DNA from: Actinomycetota bacterium
GTDB lineage: Bacteria; Actinomycetota; Actinomycetes; Nanopelagicales; Nanopelagicaceae
DNA length: 31,146 nucleotides
Reading direction: 5' to 3'
Assembly (NCBI GenBank): GCA_009927705.1
Contig: RFMK01000146.1
Span: 1 to 31,146, forward strand
This document shows, in pieces, positions 15,846 through 23,678 of the stretch. The notes beneath the pieces are model-generated. The model saw only the letters and a program-made list of their open reading frames with translations, did not search any database and was not told where the DNA came from. Position 1 is the first letter of the stretch. Each line of letters starts with the position of its first letter. The translations under genes were made by a program, and so were the position numbers.

Positions 15846-16624
15846 CACTGGCAACCAGAGTAATTCCCTGTCTCGATGTTTCTGCTGGAAGAGTGGTCAA
15901 AGGAATTAACTTTCTCAACCTGATTGATGCCGGTGATCCGGTAGAGATGGCCCGAATCTATTTCGAGGAGGGCGCTGACGAACTAACATTTTTAGATATC
16001 ACTGCAAGTTCTGAAGGTCGAAGCACGACTCTTGATGTTGTGCGCCGAACTGCCGATCAAGTGTTTATCCCATTGACCGTGGGCGGTGGAATCTCAAGCT
16101 CGGATGATGTAAATCAACTATTGCGTGCCGGTGCGGACAAAGTTTCGGTAAATACTGCCGCCATCAAGAATCCGACGTTACTGAATGACATCAGTGAACG
16201 CTTCGGCAACCAAGTCCTTGTCATATCTATTGACGCTAAACGTGGGCGAACTGCTTCTGGGTTCGAAGTCACGACTCATGGCGGTCGCACTAACACTGGG
16301 ATTGATGCGCTTTCCTGGATTGAAGAATCAATCGCGCGTGGAGTAGGAGAGATTCTTTTGAATTCGATGGACATGGATGGAACTCGGGCAGGTTACGATC
16401 TGGAGCTCATCCGCAAAGTTCGAGAGATTTCAAGCGTGCCGGTCATTGCAAGTGGTGGAGCGGGAGATCTCGATGACTTTGGTCGAGCGATTGAATCTGG
16501 CGCCGACGCCCTTCTAGCAGCGAGCGTCTTTCATTTTGGTATTTACCGCATCGCTGAGATTAAACGTGATTTGGCGCGTAAAGGTTTCGTCGTGCGAGAC
16601 AACAACTCAATAAGGGAGAATTGA
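15842..16624 (+). CDS. hisF: Imidazole glycerol phosphate synthase, cyclase subunit
   Basis: Barrel subunit that joins PRFAR with HisH-derived ammonia to yield imidazole glycerol phosphate and AICAR. It has 260 residues with the catalytic Asp pair D12 (PCLDVSAGRVVKG) and D131 (ISIDAKRG). The two phosphate sites are seen as TVGGGISS and ASGGAGDLDD. The GTG start overlaps the priA stop by 4 bases. Like PriA it is a half-barrel repeat protein, and the adjacent order priA-hisF reflects their common ancestry. Confidence 0.97.
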   Translation: MTLATRVIPCLDVSAGRVVKGINFLNLIDAGDPVEMARIYFEEGADELTFLDITASSEGRSTTLDVVRRTADQVFIPLTVGGGISSSDDVNQLLRAGADKVSVNTAAIKNPTLLNDISERFGNQVLVISIDAKRGRTASGFEVTTHGGRTNTGIDALSWIEESIARGVGEILLNSMDMDGTRAGYDLELIRKVREISSVPVIASGGAGDLDDFGRAIESGADALLAASVFHFGIYRIAEIKRDLARKGFVVRDNNSIREN

Positions 16625-16627
16625 GAG

Positions 16628-16954
16628 ATGTTGGACGAACTCAATGCTCGTCTCCTCAAAGGGGAGCTTCTCCCTGCCGTTGTTCAAGATATCGACACGA
16701 AAGATGTGTTGATGTTGGCCTGGGTTAACAAAGAAGCTTTTGATGCGACCTTACATTCCAAGCGAGCGACATTCTGGTCACGCAGCAGGAACGAATTGTG
16801 GGAAAAAGGCGCGACGTCAGGAAACTTTCAAGAGATTGCGGAAATAAAGTTTGATTGCGATGCTGATTCGATTCTGTATCTCGTTCGTTCTCACGGTCCT
16901 GCCTGTCACACAGGGGAGCAGACCTGCTTTCATAATCAGGTGGAGAACTCCTGA
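16628..16954 (+). CDS. hisI: Phosphoribosyl-AMP cyclohydrolase (EC 3.5.4.19)
   Basis: Zinc/magnesium enzyme opening the adenine ring of PR-AMP, the third step of histidine synthesis. At 108 residues it is the single-domain form without a fused HisE pyrophosphatase. Metal-binding residues appear in FDCDAD (C77, D78, D80) and GPACHTGEQTCF (C93, C100). WSRSRNELWEKGATSGN is the substrate loop. The GGGAG site precedes the ATG, which lies 3 bases after the hisF stop. hisE and hisG are not in the window. Confidence 0.96.
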   Translation: MLDELNARLLKGELLPAVVQDIDTKDVLMLAWVNKEAFDATLHSKRATFWSRSRNELWEKGATSGNFQEIAEIKFDCDADSILYLVRSHGPACHTGEQTCFHNQVENS

Positions 16955-18453
16955 TGAAGACCATAACGCTTACAGATTTCCGTGAATACGCGCGATCTTT
17001 CAATGTAATTCCCGTTGCAGCCAGCTTTCTTGCTGATAACGAAACGCCGCTTACTCTCTATTCGAAATTAGCTGAAAATCGCGAAAACACATTCCTTCTT
17101 GAGTCCGCCGAACACGGTGGAGCATGGTCGCGATACTCCTTTATTGGCGTATCAAGTGAAGCGACGCTTACCGAGAAGGACGGCTTAGCAACATGGCTTG
17201 GAACGATGCCGGCAGGAGCGCCACTCGGAATTGATCCGCTGGAAGCATTTCGAATCGCCAGTAAGCATCTTCGTTCGCCAAAAATCAAAGAACTTCCTCC
17301 GTTGACTGGCGGCCTCGTTGGATACATGGGATATGACGCAGTTCGACGATTGGAGAAGTTGCCTTCTATCGCAGCTGATGAATTAAAACTTCCAGAAATT
17401 GCTTTTATGCTCACCACAGATCTTGCGGTGTATGACCACTTACAAGGTACCGTCACATTGATTGCTAATGCCATTAATTGGGATGGTTCGGATCAACGCG
17501 TTGACATTGCTTACGAGTCTGCGCTTGCCAGACTTGAAGTAATGAAGAGTCGTTTGGCTGCCAGCGTCCCAAGTTCGATTGCGCATATAAACGATCGACC
17601 AAAGCCAGCCTTTACCCGAAACATCAGCGATGTCGATTTCATCTCCAAGATCGAAACGGTCAAGGAAGAAATCCGAAGCGGTGAAGCCTTTCAGGTTGTA
17701 CTTTCTCAGCGATTTACGATGGATTGCCAGGCAGATTCACTCGATGTCTATCGCATGCTACGTCTCCACAATCCGAGCCCCTACATGTATCTCTTTCGAT
17801 TCGCCGATGGATTATCGGTTGTAGGTTCAAGTCCTGAAGCTTTGGTAAAGGTGACTGACCGTGAAGTCATGGTGCACCCCATTGCAGGTACGCGTAAGAG
17901 ATCTTCTAGCGCTGAAGAAGATCACCGTGTTGGAGAAGAACTATTGAGCGATCCCAAAGAACGTGCTGAGCATTTAATGTTGGTTGATTTAGGTCGAAAT
18001 GATTTGGGAAGAGTCTGTGCTCCGGGAAGCGTGAATGTTGTTGAGTTCATGCACCTTGAGCGCTACTCCCATGTGATGCATATAGTCTCAACAGTTGTTG
18101 GCGAACTAGCGACGGATAAGTCCCCAGTAGATGCTCTCTACTCAGTATTTCCAGCCGGCACTTTGTCGGGAGCGCCAAAGCCGCGCGCTATGGAGATTAT
18201 TGAAAGCCTCGAACCTTCGCGACGCGGAATTTATGGTGGCGCAATCGGTTACGTTGATTTCACCGGAAACCTCGACACTTGCATTGCGATTCGAACCGCC
18301 GTGATCAAGTCCGGTAAAGCGATGGTTCAAGCCGGAGCTGGAATCGTCGCCGATTCTGTTCCTGCCAGCGAGAACGAAGAGTGTCTCAATAAAGCTGCTG
18401 CCGTCCTTGGCGCTATTGCCGCAGCAAATTCACTCACGTCGTTGGACGGTTAA
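16954..18453 (+). CDS. trpE: Anthranilate synthase component I (EC 4.1.3.27)
   Basis: Chorismate-using subunit that makes anthranilate with ammonia from a TrpG glutaminase, which is not encoded here. The 499 residues show the feedback-site motif FLLESAEHGGAWSRYSFIG (LLES with S51), which predicts inhibition by tryptophan. Catalytic blocks are GSSPEALVKV, PIAGTRKR (about 309-316), LVDLGRNDLGRVC (about 344-356), TLSGAPKPRAMEII (about 404) and GIYGGAIGY. The start ATG shares one base with the hisI stop (TGATG), with GGAG upstream. The length and the LLES motif favour trpE over pabB. Confidence 0.95.
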   Translation: MKTITLTDFREYARSFNVIPVAASFLADNETPLTLYSKLAENRENTFLLESAEHGGAWSRYSFIGVSSEATLTEKDGLATWLGTMPAGAPLGIDPLEAFRIASKHLRSPKIKELPPLTGGLVGYMGYDAVRRLEKLPSIAADELKLPEIAFMLTTDLAVYDHLQGTVTLIANAINWDGSDQRVDIAYESALARLEVMKSRLAASVPSSIAHINDRPKPAFTRNISDVDFISKIETVKEEIRSGEAFQVVLSQRFTMDCQADSLDVYRMLRLHNPSPYMYLFRFADGLSVVGSSPEALVKVTDREVMVHPIAGTRKRSSSAEEDHRVGEELLSDPKERAEHLMLVDLGRNDLGRVCAPGSVNVVEFMHLERYSHVMHIVSTVVGELATDKSPVDALYSVFPAGTLSGAPKPRAMEIIESLEPSRRGIYGGAIGYVDFTGNLDTCIAIRTAVIKSGKAMVQAGAGIVADSVPASENEECLNKAAAVLGAIAAANSLTSLDG

Positions 18454-18455
18454 CG

Positions 18456-19235
18456 ATGAGCGTTCTAGATTCGATCATTGAAGGTGTCTTAGCGGATCAA
18501 TCTCGTCGTCAATTGCCAGAAATAGAACTAGCTGAGCAAATAGTTGCGGCAGGTGAACCGCGCGATGCTCTTTCTTCTCTGCGCAGAAATCATTTTTCGG
18601 TAATCGCAGAAGTAAAACGTTCATCGCCCAGTAAAGGTTCACTCGCAGAAATTGGCGATCCGGCAAACTTGGCGATGAAGTACCAGCAAGGAGGCGCCTC
18701 TGTTGTGAGCGTCTTGACCGAAGCGCGACGATTCGGTGGATCCCTAGAGGATTTCACATTGGTGAGAGAAAAAATTGAAATTCCGATGTTGCGTAAGGAT
18801 TTCGTCGTCAATGAGTACTTGGTACGTGAATCTCGCGCGTTCGGCGCTGACCTGATGCTGTTGATAGTCGCGGCACTTCCGGGCGATTCTCTTCAGGAAC
18901 TTTACGCACTTGGTACTGAATTGGGTATGCAGATTCTGGTTGAAGTACATGATCAAGATGAACTTGAGCGAGCACTTGGGATTAATCCAAAGATCATCGG
19001 AGTAAATGCTCGCAATCTCAAGACTTTGGAGATCGATCTTGCAAATTTCACCACCTTGCTACCTCAGATTCCTTCACATATCTATCGTGTAGCTGAATCG
19101 GGGATTTCAACGCGCTCCGATGTCGAGGTGGCCATTCGAGCGGGCGCGGAAGCGATTCTTGTTGGAGAGACTCTCGTGAAATCCGGAGCACCAGAGGCAA
19201 CCATCGCTGAATTCTTAAGTGTCGGAAAAAGATAA
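18456..19235 (+). CDS. trpC: Indole-3-glycerol phosphate synthase (EC 4.1.1.48)
   Basis: Barrel enzyme that closes and decarboxylates CdRP to indole-3-glycerol phosphate. It is a stand-alone 259-residue form, not fused to TrpF. Active-site residues seen are K54 in AEVKRSSPSKG, K114 in MLRKDF (the general acid), E163 in LVEVHD, the Asn of GVNARNL and the Glu of AESGI. It begins 2 bases after the trpE stop. It takes the product of the PriA TrpF reaction and hands indole-glycerol phosphate to TrpAB. Confidence 0.96.
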   Translation: MSVLDSIIEGVLADQSRRQLPEIELAEQIVAAGEPRDALSSLRRNHFSVIAEVKRSSPSKGSLAEIGDPANLAMKYQQGGASVVSVLTEARRFGGSLEDFTLVREKIEIPMLRKDFVVNEYLVRESRAFGADLMLLIVAALPGDSLQELYALGTELGMQILVEVHDQDELERALGINPKIIGVNARNLKTLEIDLANFTTLLPQIPSHIYRVAESGISTRSDVEVAIRAGAEAILVGETLVKSGAPEATIAEFLSVGKR

Positions 19236-19242
19236 GTAAAAG

Positions 19243-19248
19243 TAGACT
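19243..19248 (+). promoter_or_regulatory. Putative -10 box of a leaderless trpB promoter inside the his-trp run
   Basis: TAGACT ends 6 bases before the trpB ATG at 19255, and no ribosome site lies in the 19-base gap after trpC. The pattern is the same as at hisD, the VIT gene and pyk. It would allow trpBA to be transcribed apart from the upstream genes. No clear -35 hexamer is visible. Confidence 0.5.
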
Positions 19249-19254
19249 CTTGGC

Positions 19255-20445
19255 ATGGAGCGCTCTTCAATCATCGGACATTTCGGTCCTTATGGCGGAC
19301 GTTTTGTTCCTGAAGCGCTAATAGCCGCGCTAGAAGAATTAGATGCAGCGCATCAAGCCGCTGCGATTGATGAGAACTTTCAGAATGAACTCGCACATTT
19401 GCATCGCACCTATACGGGTCGACCATCCATCATCACGGAAGCGCCACGCTTTGGCGCACACGCTGGTGGGGCGAGAATTCTTCTCAAGCGCGAAGATTTG
19501 AATCACACCGGTAGTCATAAGATAAATAACGTGTTGGGCCAAGCGCTGTTGACCAAGCGCATGGGCAAGAAACGAATCATTGCTGAAACGGGCGCTGGCC
19601 AACATGGCGTTGCTTCGGCAACTGCTGCGGCCTTGCTTGGTTTGGAATGTGTTGTCTATATGGGAGAAGAAGACACTAAACGTCAATCTCTCAATGTGGC
19701 GCGCATGAAGTTACTTGGCGCGACTGTCGTACCTGTGACTACAGGATCTCGAACTTTAAAAGATGCAATCAATGAAGCGATGCGTGACTGGGTTACTAAT
19801 GTTGAAACTACTCACTATTTGTTGGGAACAGTAGCCGGTCCACATCCGTTTCCGACGATGGTCAGAGATTTTCACCGAATCATCGGCGTCGAATCGCGCG
19901 CTCAAGTTCTTGAATTAACTGGACGACTACCAGATGCAGTCTTGGCTTGTGTCGGTGGGGGATCAAATGCCATCGGAATATTCCATCCATTTATTGACGA
20001 TGAGAATGTTCGACTCATCGGATTGGAAGCCGGTGGAGCCGGGGTAGAGACTGGACGTCACGCTGCCACAATTAGTGGTGGAACACCTGGCGTATTGCAT
20101 GGCACCCGGTCATATGTATTACAAGATGAGAATGGCCAGACGGTTGAATCACATTCGATCTCCGCAGGTTTGGACTATCCCGGTGTTGGGCCAGAACATG
20201 CCTTCTTGCACGATATTGGCCGCGCTGAGTATCGCGCAATCACTGATGACCAAGCGATGCATGCATTTGCTTTACTTTCCAAGACAGAAGGAATCATTCC
20301 AGCAATCGAAACTGCTCACGCGTTGGCAGGAGCTCTTCAAGTTGGTAATGAACTGGGTAAAGAAGCAATCTTGCTGATCAATCTCTCAGGTCGTGGCGAT
20401 AAAGATGTACAAACTGCGGCTCATTACTTTGGTATTCCGCTCTAA
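19255..20445 (+). CDS. trpB: Tryptophan synthase beta chain (EC 4.2.1.20)
   Basis: PLP enzyme that condenses indole and serine to tryptophan, with indole arriving through a tunnel from TrpA. It is the 396-residue TrpB1 type. Visible are FGPYGGRFVPE (10-20), the PLP lysine K89 in NHTGSHKINN, ETGAGQHGVA with the catalytic Glu, and the phosphate-binding loop GGGSNA. trpA follows after 12 bases. The pair forms the last two catalytic activities of tryptophan synthesis and works opposite to kynA/kynU, which break tryptophan down, at the left end of the window. Confidence 0.98.
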   Translation: MERSSIIGHFGPYGGRFVPEALIAALEELDAAHQAAAIDENFQNELAHLHRTYTGRPSIITEAPRFGAHAGGARILLKREDLNHTGSHKINNVLGQALLTKRMGKKRIIAETGAGQHGVASATAAALLGLECVVYMGEEDTKRQSLNVARMKLLGATVVPVTTGSRTLKDAINEAMRDWVTNVETTHYLLGTVAGPHPFPTMVRDFHRIIGVESRAQVLELTGRLPDAVLACVGGGSNAIGIFHPFIDDENVRLIGLEAGGAGVETGRHAATISGGTPGVLHGTRSYVLQDENGQTVESHSISAGLDYPGVGPEHAFLHDIGRAEYRAITDDQAMHAFALLSKTEGIIPAIETAHALAGALQVGNELGKEAILLINLSGRGDKDVQTAAHYFGIPL

Positions 20446-20457
20446 ACAGAAGTGCAG

Positions 20458-21243
20458 ATGAAACTTCACGAAGTATTTGCCCACGCTAAAGCGGAAAATC
20501 GCGCAGCTTTAATCGGTTACATGCCCGCAGGTTTCCCGACAAAAGAGCGTTCCCAGCAATTAATCGCAGCCATGATTGATGGGGGAGTCGATATCGTGGA
20601 GGTCGGGTTCCCATATAGCGATCCGGTTATGGATGGTCCTGTCATCCAACAAGCAGCTGAGATTGCACTACGAAACAATACGAGCGCTCGAGATGTCTTC
20701 GATGTTGTCGCATCATCAACTGTTCCCACGTTAGTAATGTCCTATTGGAATCCGATTGAACGATACGGTGCAGCGAAATTTGCCGATGACTTATCGCAAG
20801 TTTCAGGCGTTGGGGTCATCACACCAGATCTCACCGTCGAAGAATCAGAAAATTGGATTAACGCTACCGACGGTCAAGGCATAGGTCGGGTTTACGTAGT
20901 AGCGCCAAGTTCATCTGATGCGCGTCTTGCGAGCGTTGCTGCAGCATGTTCGGGTTTCGTTTACGCAGCCAGTTTGATGGGTGTCACGGGCGCGCGCACT
21001 TCGATTTCTAGCGCTGCATCAGAATTAGTCGCCCGAGTACGTCGGGTTACGGATCTGCCAATTGCGGTCGGACTCGGAGTATCGAATGCAGAACAGGCTG
21101 CGGAAGTAGCACGTTTTGCCGATGGCGTCATCGTTGGCTCAGCATTCATTAAGTTAGTTCAAGAATCGGCCACATTTGACGAGGCGATAACGGCGGTTCG
21201 ATCCCTTGCCCAACGTCTTGCAGCTGGCGTCCGTCGCTCATAA
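20458..21243 (+). CDS. trpA: Tryptophan synthase alpha chain
   Basis: Barrel subunit cleaving indole-3-glycerol phosphate to indole and glyceraldehyde 3-phosphate. Catalytic E48 (VEVGFPYSDP) and D59 (MDGP) are both present, as are the phosphate-site segments MGVTGAR and VGLGVSNAEQA. ATG 20458, with AGAAG 5 bases upstream, is preferred over the GTG two codons earlier (20452), giving 261 residues. Last gene of the his-trp run. A 66-base gap with its own likely promoter separates it from the next gene. Confidence 0.96.
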   Translation: MKLHEVFAHAKAENRAALIGYMPAGFPTKERSQQLIAAMIDGGVDIVEVGFPYSDPVMDGPVIQQAAEIALRNNTSARDVFDVVASSTVPTLVMSYWNPIERYGAAKFADDLSQVSGVGVITPDLTVEESENWINATDGQGIGRVYVVAPSSSDARLASVAAACSGFVYAASLMGVTGARTSISSAASELVARVRRVTDLPIAVGLGVSNAEQAAEVARFADGVIVGSAFIKLVQESATFDEAITAVRSLAQRLAAGVRRS

Positions 21244-21267
21244 GTTACGGATTCCGAAGCGCTGGTT

Positions 21268-21273
21268 TAGACT
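21268..21273 (+). promoter_or_regulatory. Putative -10 box for the thioredoxin-like gene and lgt
   Basis: TAGACT lies 36 bases before the GTG at 21310, predicting a short leader that contains the AGGAG ribosome site at about 21300-21304. Unlike the leaderless starts in this window, this gene has both a leader and a Shine-Dalgarno sequence. The -35 region is not convincing. Confidence 0.45.
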
Positions 21274-21309
21274 CCCGCTATTCGTTGAAAAATTTCGACA
21301 GGAGTAACC

Positions 21310-22056
21310 GTGCCAAAAGAACCTCGCGCCCGCGATAACCGAGCAAAGAAGAACTCTGGAGACACTGTCACGCGCAACATTGTGATTGGAATGGTCGCCC
21401 TTGTCGTCATCTCTGGTCTTATCTTTACTGTGCTTGATAAGCGCACGAGTACTGAAGTCACCTTGCCGAAAGCGATCGAAAAGATTGATGCCGCTAACAA
21501 CGGCGCCCCGCTCAAGGCGGCAGTCCTGCCTGAGAATGATTATGGAATTGTCTTCAACGCCGACAACGGACTTCAAATCAATATCTGGGAAGATTTCCAG
21601 TGCCCATTCTGCAAGTATTTTGAAACTGCAATGAGTGGCTACATCGAAGATCTCGTTCGTAACAACGAAGCAAAAGTCGTGTATCACATGACATCTTTCT
21701 TGGGTCAAGAATCCAAGCGCGCCGCAAACGCCGCTTATTGTGCGGTGGATGAAGGTCGATTCATCGAATACCACCGTGCGATCTATGGCGTTCAAGGCAC
21801 GGAGAACAGCGGAATCTTCTCGAACAAGAATCTCTTAGAGATTGGTAAACGATTAGGTATTACGAGTCCAGCTTTTGAGAGTTGTGTGAATGACAATAAG
21901 AATGGAGATACCGTCGAAAAAGTTTATGCCTCTATGGCAAAGAACAAAGTCGAGGGAACTCCAACTGTCTTCATCAATGGAAAATTGTGGAGCCGTTCTG
22001 GTAGTGAATTCGTGCTTGATGAGTTTAAGGCGGCGGTTGAAGCAGCGAAGAAATGA
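21310..22056 (+). CDS. Membrane-anchored DsbA-like thioredoxin-fold protein
   Basis: 248 residues. A basic cytoplasmic N-terminus precedes one membrane segment (about 23-42, NIVIGMVALVVISGLIFTVL). An extracytoplasmic thioredoxin fold of the DsbA-like (Thioredoxin_4) type follows. The redox pair is CPFC (C98, C101) in WEDFQCPFCKYFE, and the cis-proline loop is EGTPTVFING. It probably oxidises or isomerises disulfides of exported proteins, as related actinobacterial proteins do, but the exact activity cannot be read. It overlaps lgt by 4 bases (ATGA), a pairing that fits shared work on exported proteins. A membrane anchor is more likely than a cleaved signal because no AXA site is evident. Confidence 0.9.
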   Translation: MPKEPRARDNRAKKNSGDTVTRNIVIGMVALVVISGLIFTVLDKRTSTEVTLPKAIEKIDAANNGAPLKAAVLPENDYGIVFNADNGLQINIWEDFQCPFCKYFETAMSGYIEDLVRNNEAKVVYHMTSFLGQESKRAANAAYCAVDEGRFIEYHRAIYGVQGTENSGIFSNKNLLEIGKRLGITSPAFESCVNDNKNGDTVEKVYASMAKNKVEGTPTVFINGKLWSRSGSEFVLDEFKAAVEAAKK

Positions 22057-22871
22057 TTCGTGCTTCAATTCCATCTCCAAACCAATCTCTCATTGAGATT
22101 GGTCCACTCACGATTCACTTCTATGCACTATGCATCATTCTTGGCGTGATTGCAGCTAGCTATATCGGCAACAAAAGGTTTGTCGCATATGGCGGAGCAC
22201 ACGGTGTAGTCAGCGATGTCGCAATCGTCGCCGTTCCATCGGGCATTATCGGTGGCCGTGTTTATCACGTTCTGACTTCTCCCGATCTCTATTTCGGAAC
22301 TGGGCGCGATTGGAAAGAAGCCTTCTACATCTGGCAAGGTGGATTGGGGATCTGGGGCGCGATTTCGCTCGGTTTCCTTGGTGCATTCCTTGCCTATCGC
22401 CGCCACCCGAAGAAATCTCTTTCCTTTAAATTCTTTGCCGATGCACTTGCTCCTGGCTTACTTGTGGCACAAGCGATTGGACGGTGGGGGAATTGGTTTA
22501 ACAAAGAGCTCTTCGGTCGACCTTTGGATGCTCCATGGGCTTTGGAGATTCCATTGCGCTATCGACCAGTTGGCTACACAAATGTCGAGACTTTCCATCC
22601 AGTTTTTCTCTATGAATCACTCTGGTGTCTTGCTATTGCGATTCTTCTAGTAACTCAAGCGCGACGTTGGAACCTTGCAGCTGGCTCGATTTTCGCACTG
22701 TATGTTGCGCTCTATTCGTGTGGCCGCGGCGTCATCGAAACCATACGTATTGATGACGCTAATCTCATATTAGGTATTCGGCTCAATGTCTGGACCAGCG
22801 TCGTCCTAGTAATTTTTTCTCTTCTTTATCTGCGTCGCATCAATACTCACCGCTCTTCTGCCATAGAATAA
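22053..22871 (+). CDS. lgt: Prolipoprotein diacylglyceryl transferase
   Basis: Polytopic membrane enzyme that transfers diacylglycerol from phosphatidylglycerol to the lipobox Cys, the step before LspA. The 272 residues contain about seven hydrophobic segments and the Lgt signature GRWGNWFNKELFG (R144, N147, N150, E152). GGRVYHV with H72 and GGLGIWG are also typical, and an Arg in SCGRGVIETIR corresponds to the second essential Arg. It lacks the long acidic C-terminal tail found in many Streptomyces and mycobacterial Lgt proteins. Start overlaps the previous stop as ATGA. Confidence 0.96.
   Translation: MIRASIPSPNQSLIEIGPLTIHFYALCIILGVIAASYIGNKRFVAYGGAHGVVSDVAIVAVPSGIIGGRVYHVLTSPDLYFGTGRDWKEAFYIWQGGLGIWGAISLGFLGAFLAYRRHPKKSLSFKFFADALAPGLLVAQAIGRWGNWFNKELFGRPLDAPWALEIPLRYRPVGYTNVETFHPVFLYESLWCLAIAILLVTQARRWNLAAGSIFALYVALYSCGRGVIETIRIDDANLILGIRLNVWTSVVLVIFSLLYLRRINTHRSSAIE
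22864..22869 (+). promoter_or_regulatory. Putative -10 box of a leaderless promoter for the VIT-family gene
   Basis: TAGAAT begins within the last codons of lgt (its TAG is out of frame with lgt) and ends 6 bases before the ATG at 22876. No ribosome site is present. Same spacing as at hisD, trpB and pyk. Confidence 0.5.
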
Positions 22872-22875
22872 GGCT

Positions 22876-23583
22876 ATGGGTTTAGCTGAGATTCATAAGC
22901 GGAACGAAAACCACCGGGCGCATCGCGCTGGTTGGTTACGTGCTGCTGTTCTGGGTGTCAACGATGGTTTGGTTTCGACTGCTTCATTGATGATTGGTGT
23001 TGTATCTGCTCAGAAAAATGATTTTGTCGTAACCGCAGGTCTTGCTGGAATTGCTGCCGGCGCTATGTCAATGGCAGTAGGAGAGTACGTCTCAGTTCGT
23101 TCCCAAAACGATATTGAAGAGTCAGATCGCAGATTAGAAATGGAACATCTTGCAATCGACCCAGAAGGTGAATTGGAAGAATTGACTCAGATTTATCAAG
23201 AACGCGGCATTTCTCGAGCCACCGCAGAAAAAGTTGCCCAAGAACTGCATGCTCATGATCCACTAGGCGCCCATCTCCGTGACGAGTTGGGACAACACGA
23301 ATCGACGAAGGCTCGACCGCTGCAAGCTGCAATTGCATCTGCGCTGAGCTTCACTGCAGGAGGTGCAATTCCTCTCCTTGGTGCGCTCGCTCCGAGCCTC
23401 GGCGGTAAAGCACTCTCTATCATCGGAATAACCTTCTTCGGTTTGATTCTTGCGGGCGTTATTTCAGCCAAGACTGCGGGATCAAGCGTTATTCGGACCA
23501 CAGCAAGAATCGTCTTCGGTGGTTCACTTGGCATGGCCATCACCGCACTCGTTGGCCAAGTCGCCCATATCTCTGGCATTTAA
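22876..23583 (+). CDS. VIT1/CCC1-family transporter, probably for Fe2+/Mn2+
   Basis: 235 residues. Two membrane helices (about 22-44 and 50-73) are followed by a charged soluble insert (about 75-140) rich in Glu, Asp and His, then three more helices (about 147-228). The opening AGWLRAAVLGVNDGLVSTAS is diagnostic of the VIT family, and GAMSMAVGEYVSVRSQ carries conserved Met/Glu near the metal path. The insert resembles the cytosolic metal-binding domain of plant VIT1. Bacterial members are thought to move iron or manganese out of the cytosol, but substrate is inferred. A VIT gene after lgt is also seen in Streptomyces. It appears to be singly transcribed from a leaderless promoter. Confidence 0.9.
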   Translation: MGLAEIHKRNENHRAHRAGWLRAAVLGVNDGLVSTASLMIGVVSAQKNDFVVTAGLAGIAAGAMSMAVGEYVSVRSQNDIEESDRRLEMEHLAIDPEGELEELTQIYQERGISRATAEKVAQELHAHDPLGAHLRDELGQHESTKARPLQAAIASALSFTAGGAIPLLGALAPSLGGKALSIIGITFFGLILAGVISAKTAGSSVIRTTARIVFGGSLGMAITALVGQVAHISGI

Positions 23584-23608
23584 TTCTCCAAAACGACGCA
23601 CTTCTTGG

Positions 23609-23614
23609 TAGATT
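23609..23614 (+). promoter_or_regulatory. Weak candidate -10 box upstream of gltB
   Basis: TAGATT in the 95-base gap between the VIT gene and gltB would give a leader of about 57 bases. The gap holds no obvious terminator hairpin. A good GGAGG ribosome site at about 23668-23673 precedes the gltB GTG, so this gene is leadered. Other boxes in the gap cannot be excluded. Confidence 0.3.
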
Positions 23615-23678
23615 TCTGTCTTCTTCGGGCCATTGTCGTCCCACTCTCAATCTAAGTAACAAATGTTGGAGGCGACTT

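Noticed and set aside
21238..21795. Antisense open frame of 185 codons over the thioredoxin-like gene
   Set aside because: The plus-strand frame has a clear CPFC fold, a cis-Pro loop and operon spacing. The antisense product shows no recognisable domain.
23584..23678. Possible small RNA or terminator between the VIT gene and gltB
   Set aside because: No stable stem followed by a T-run could be drawn by eye, and no small reading frame with a ribosome site was seen.
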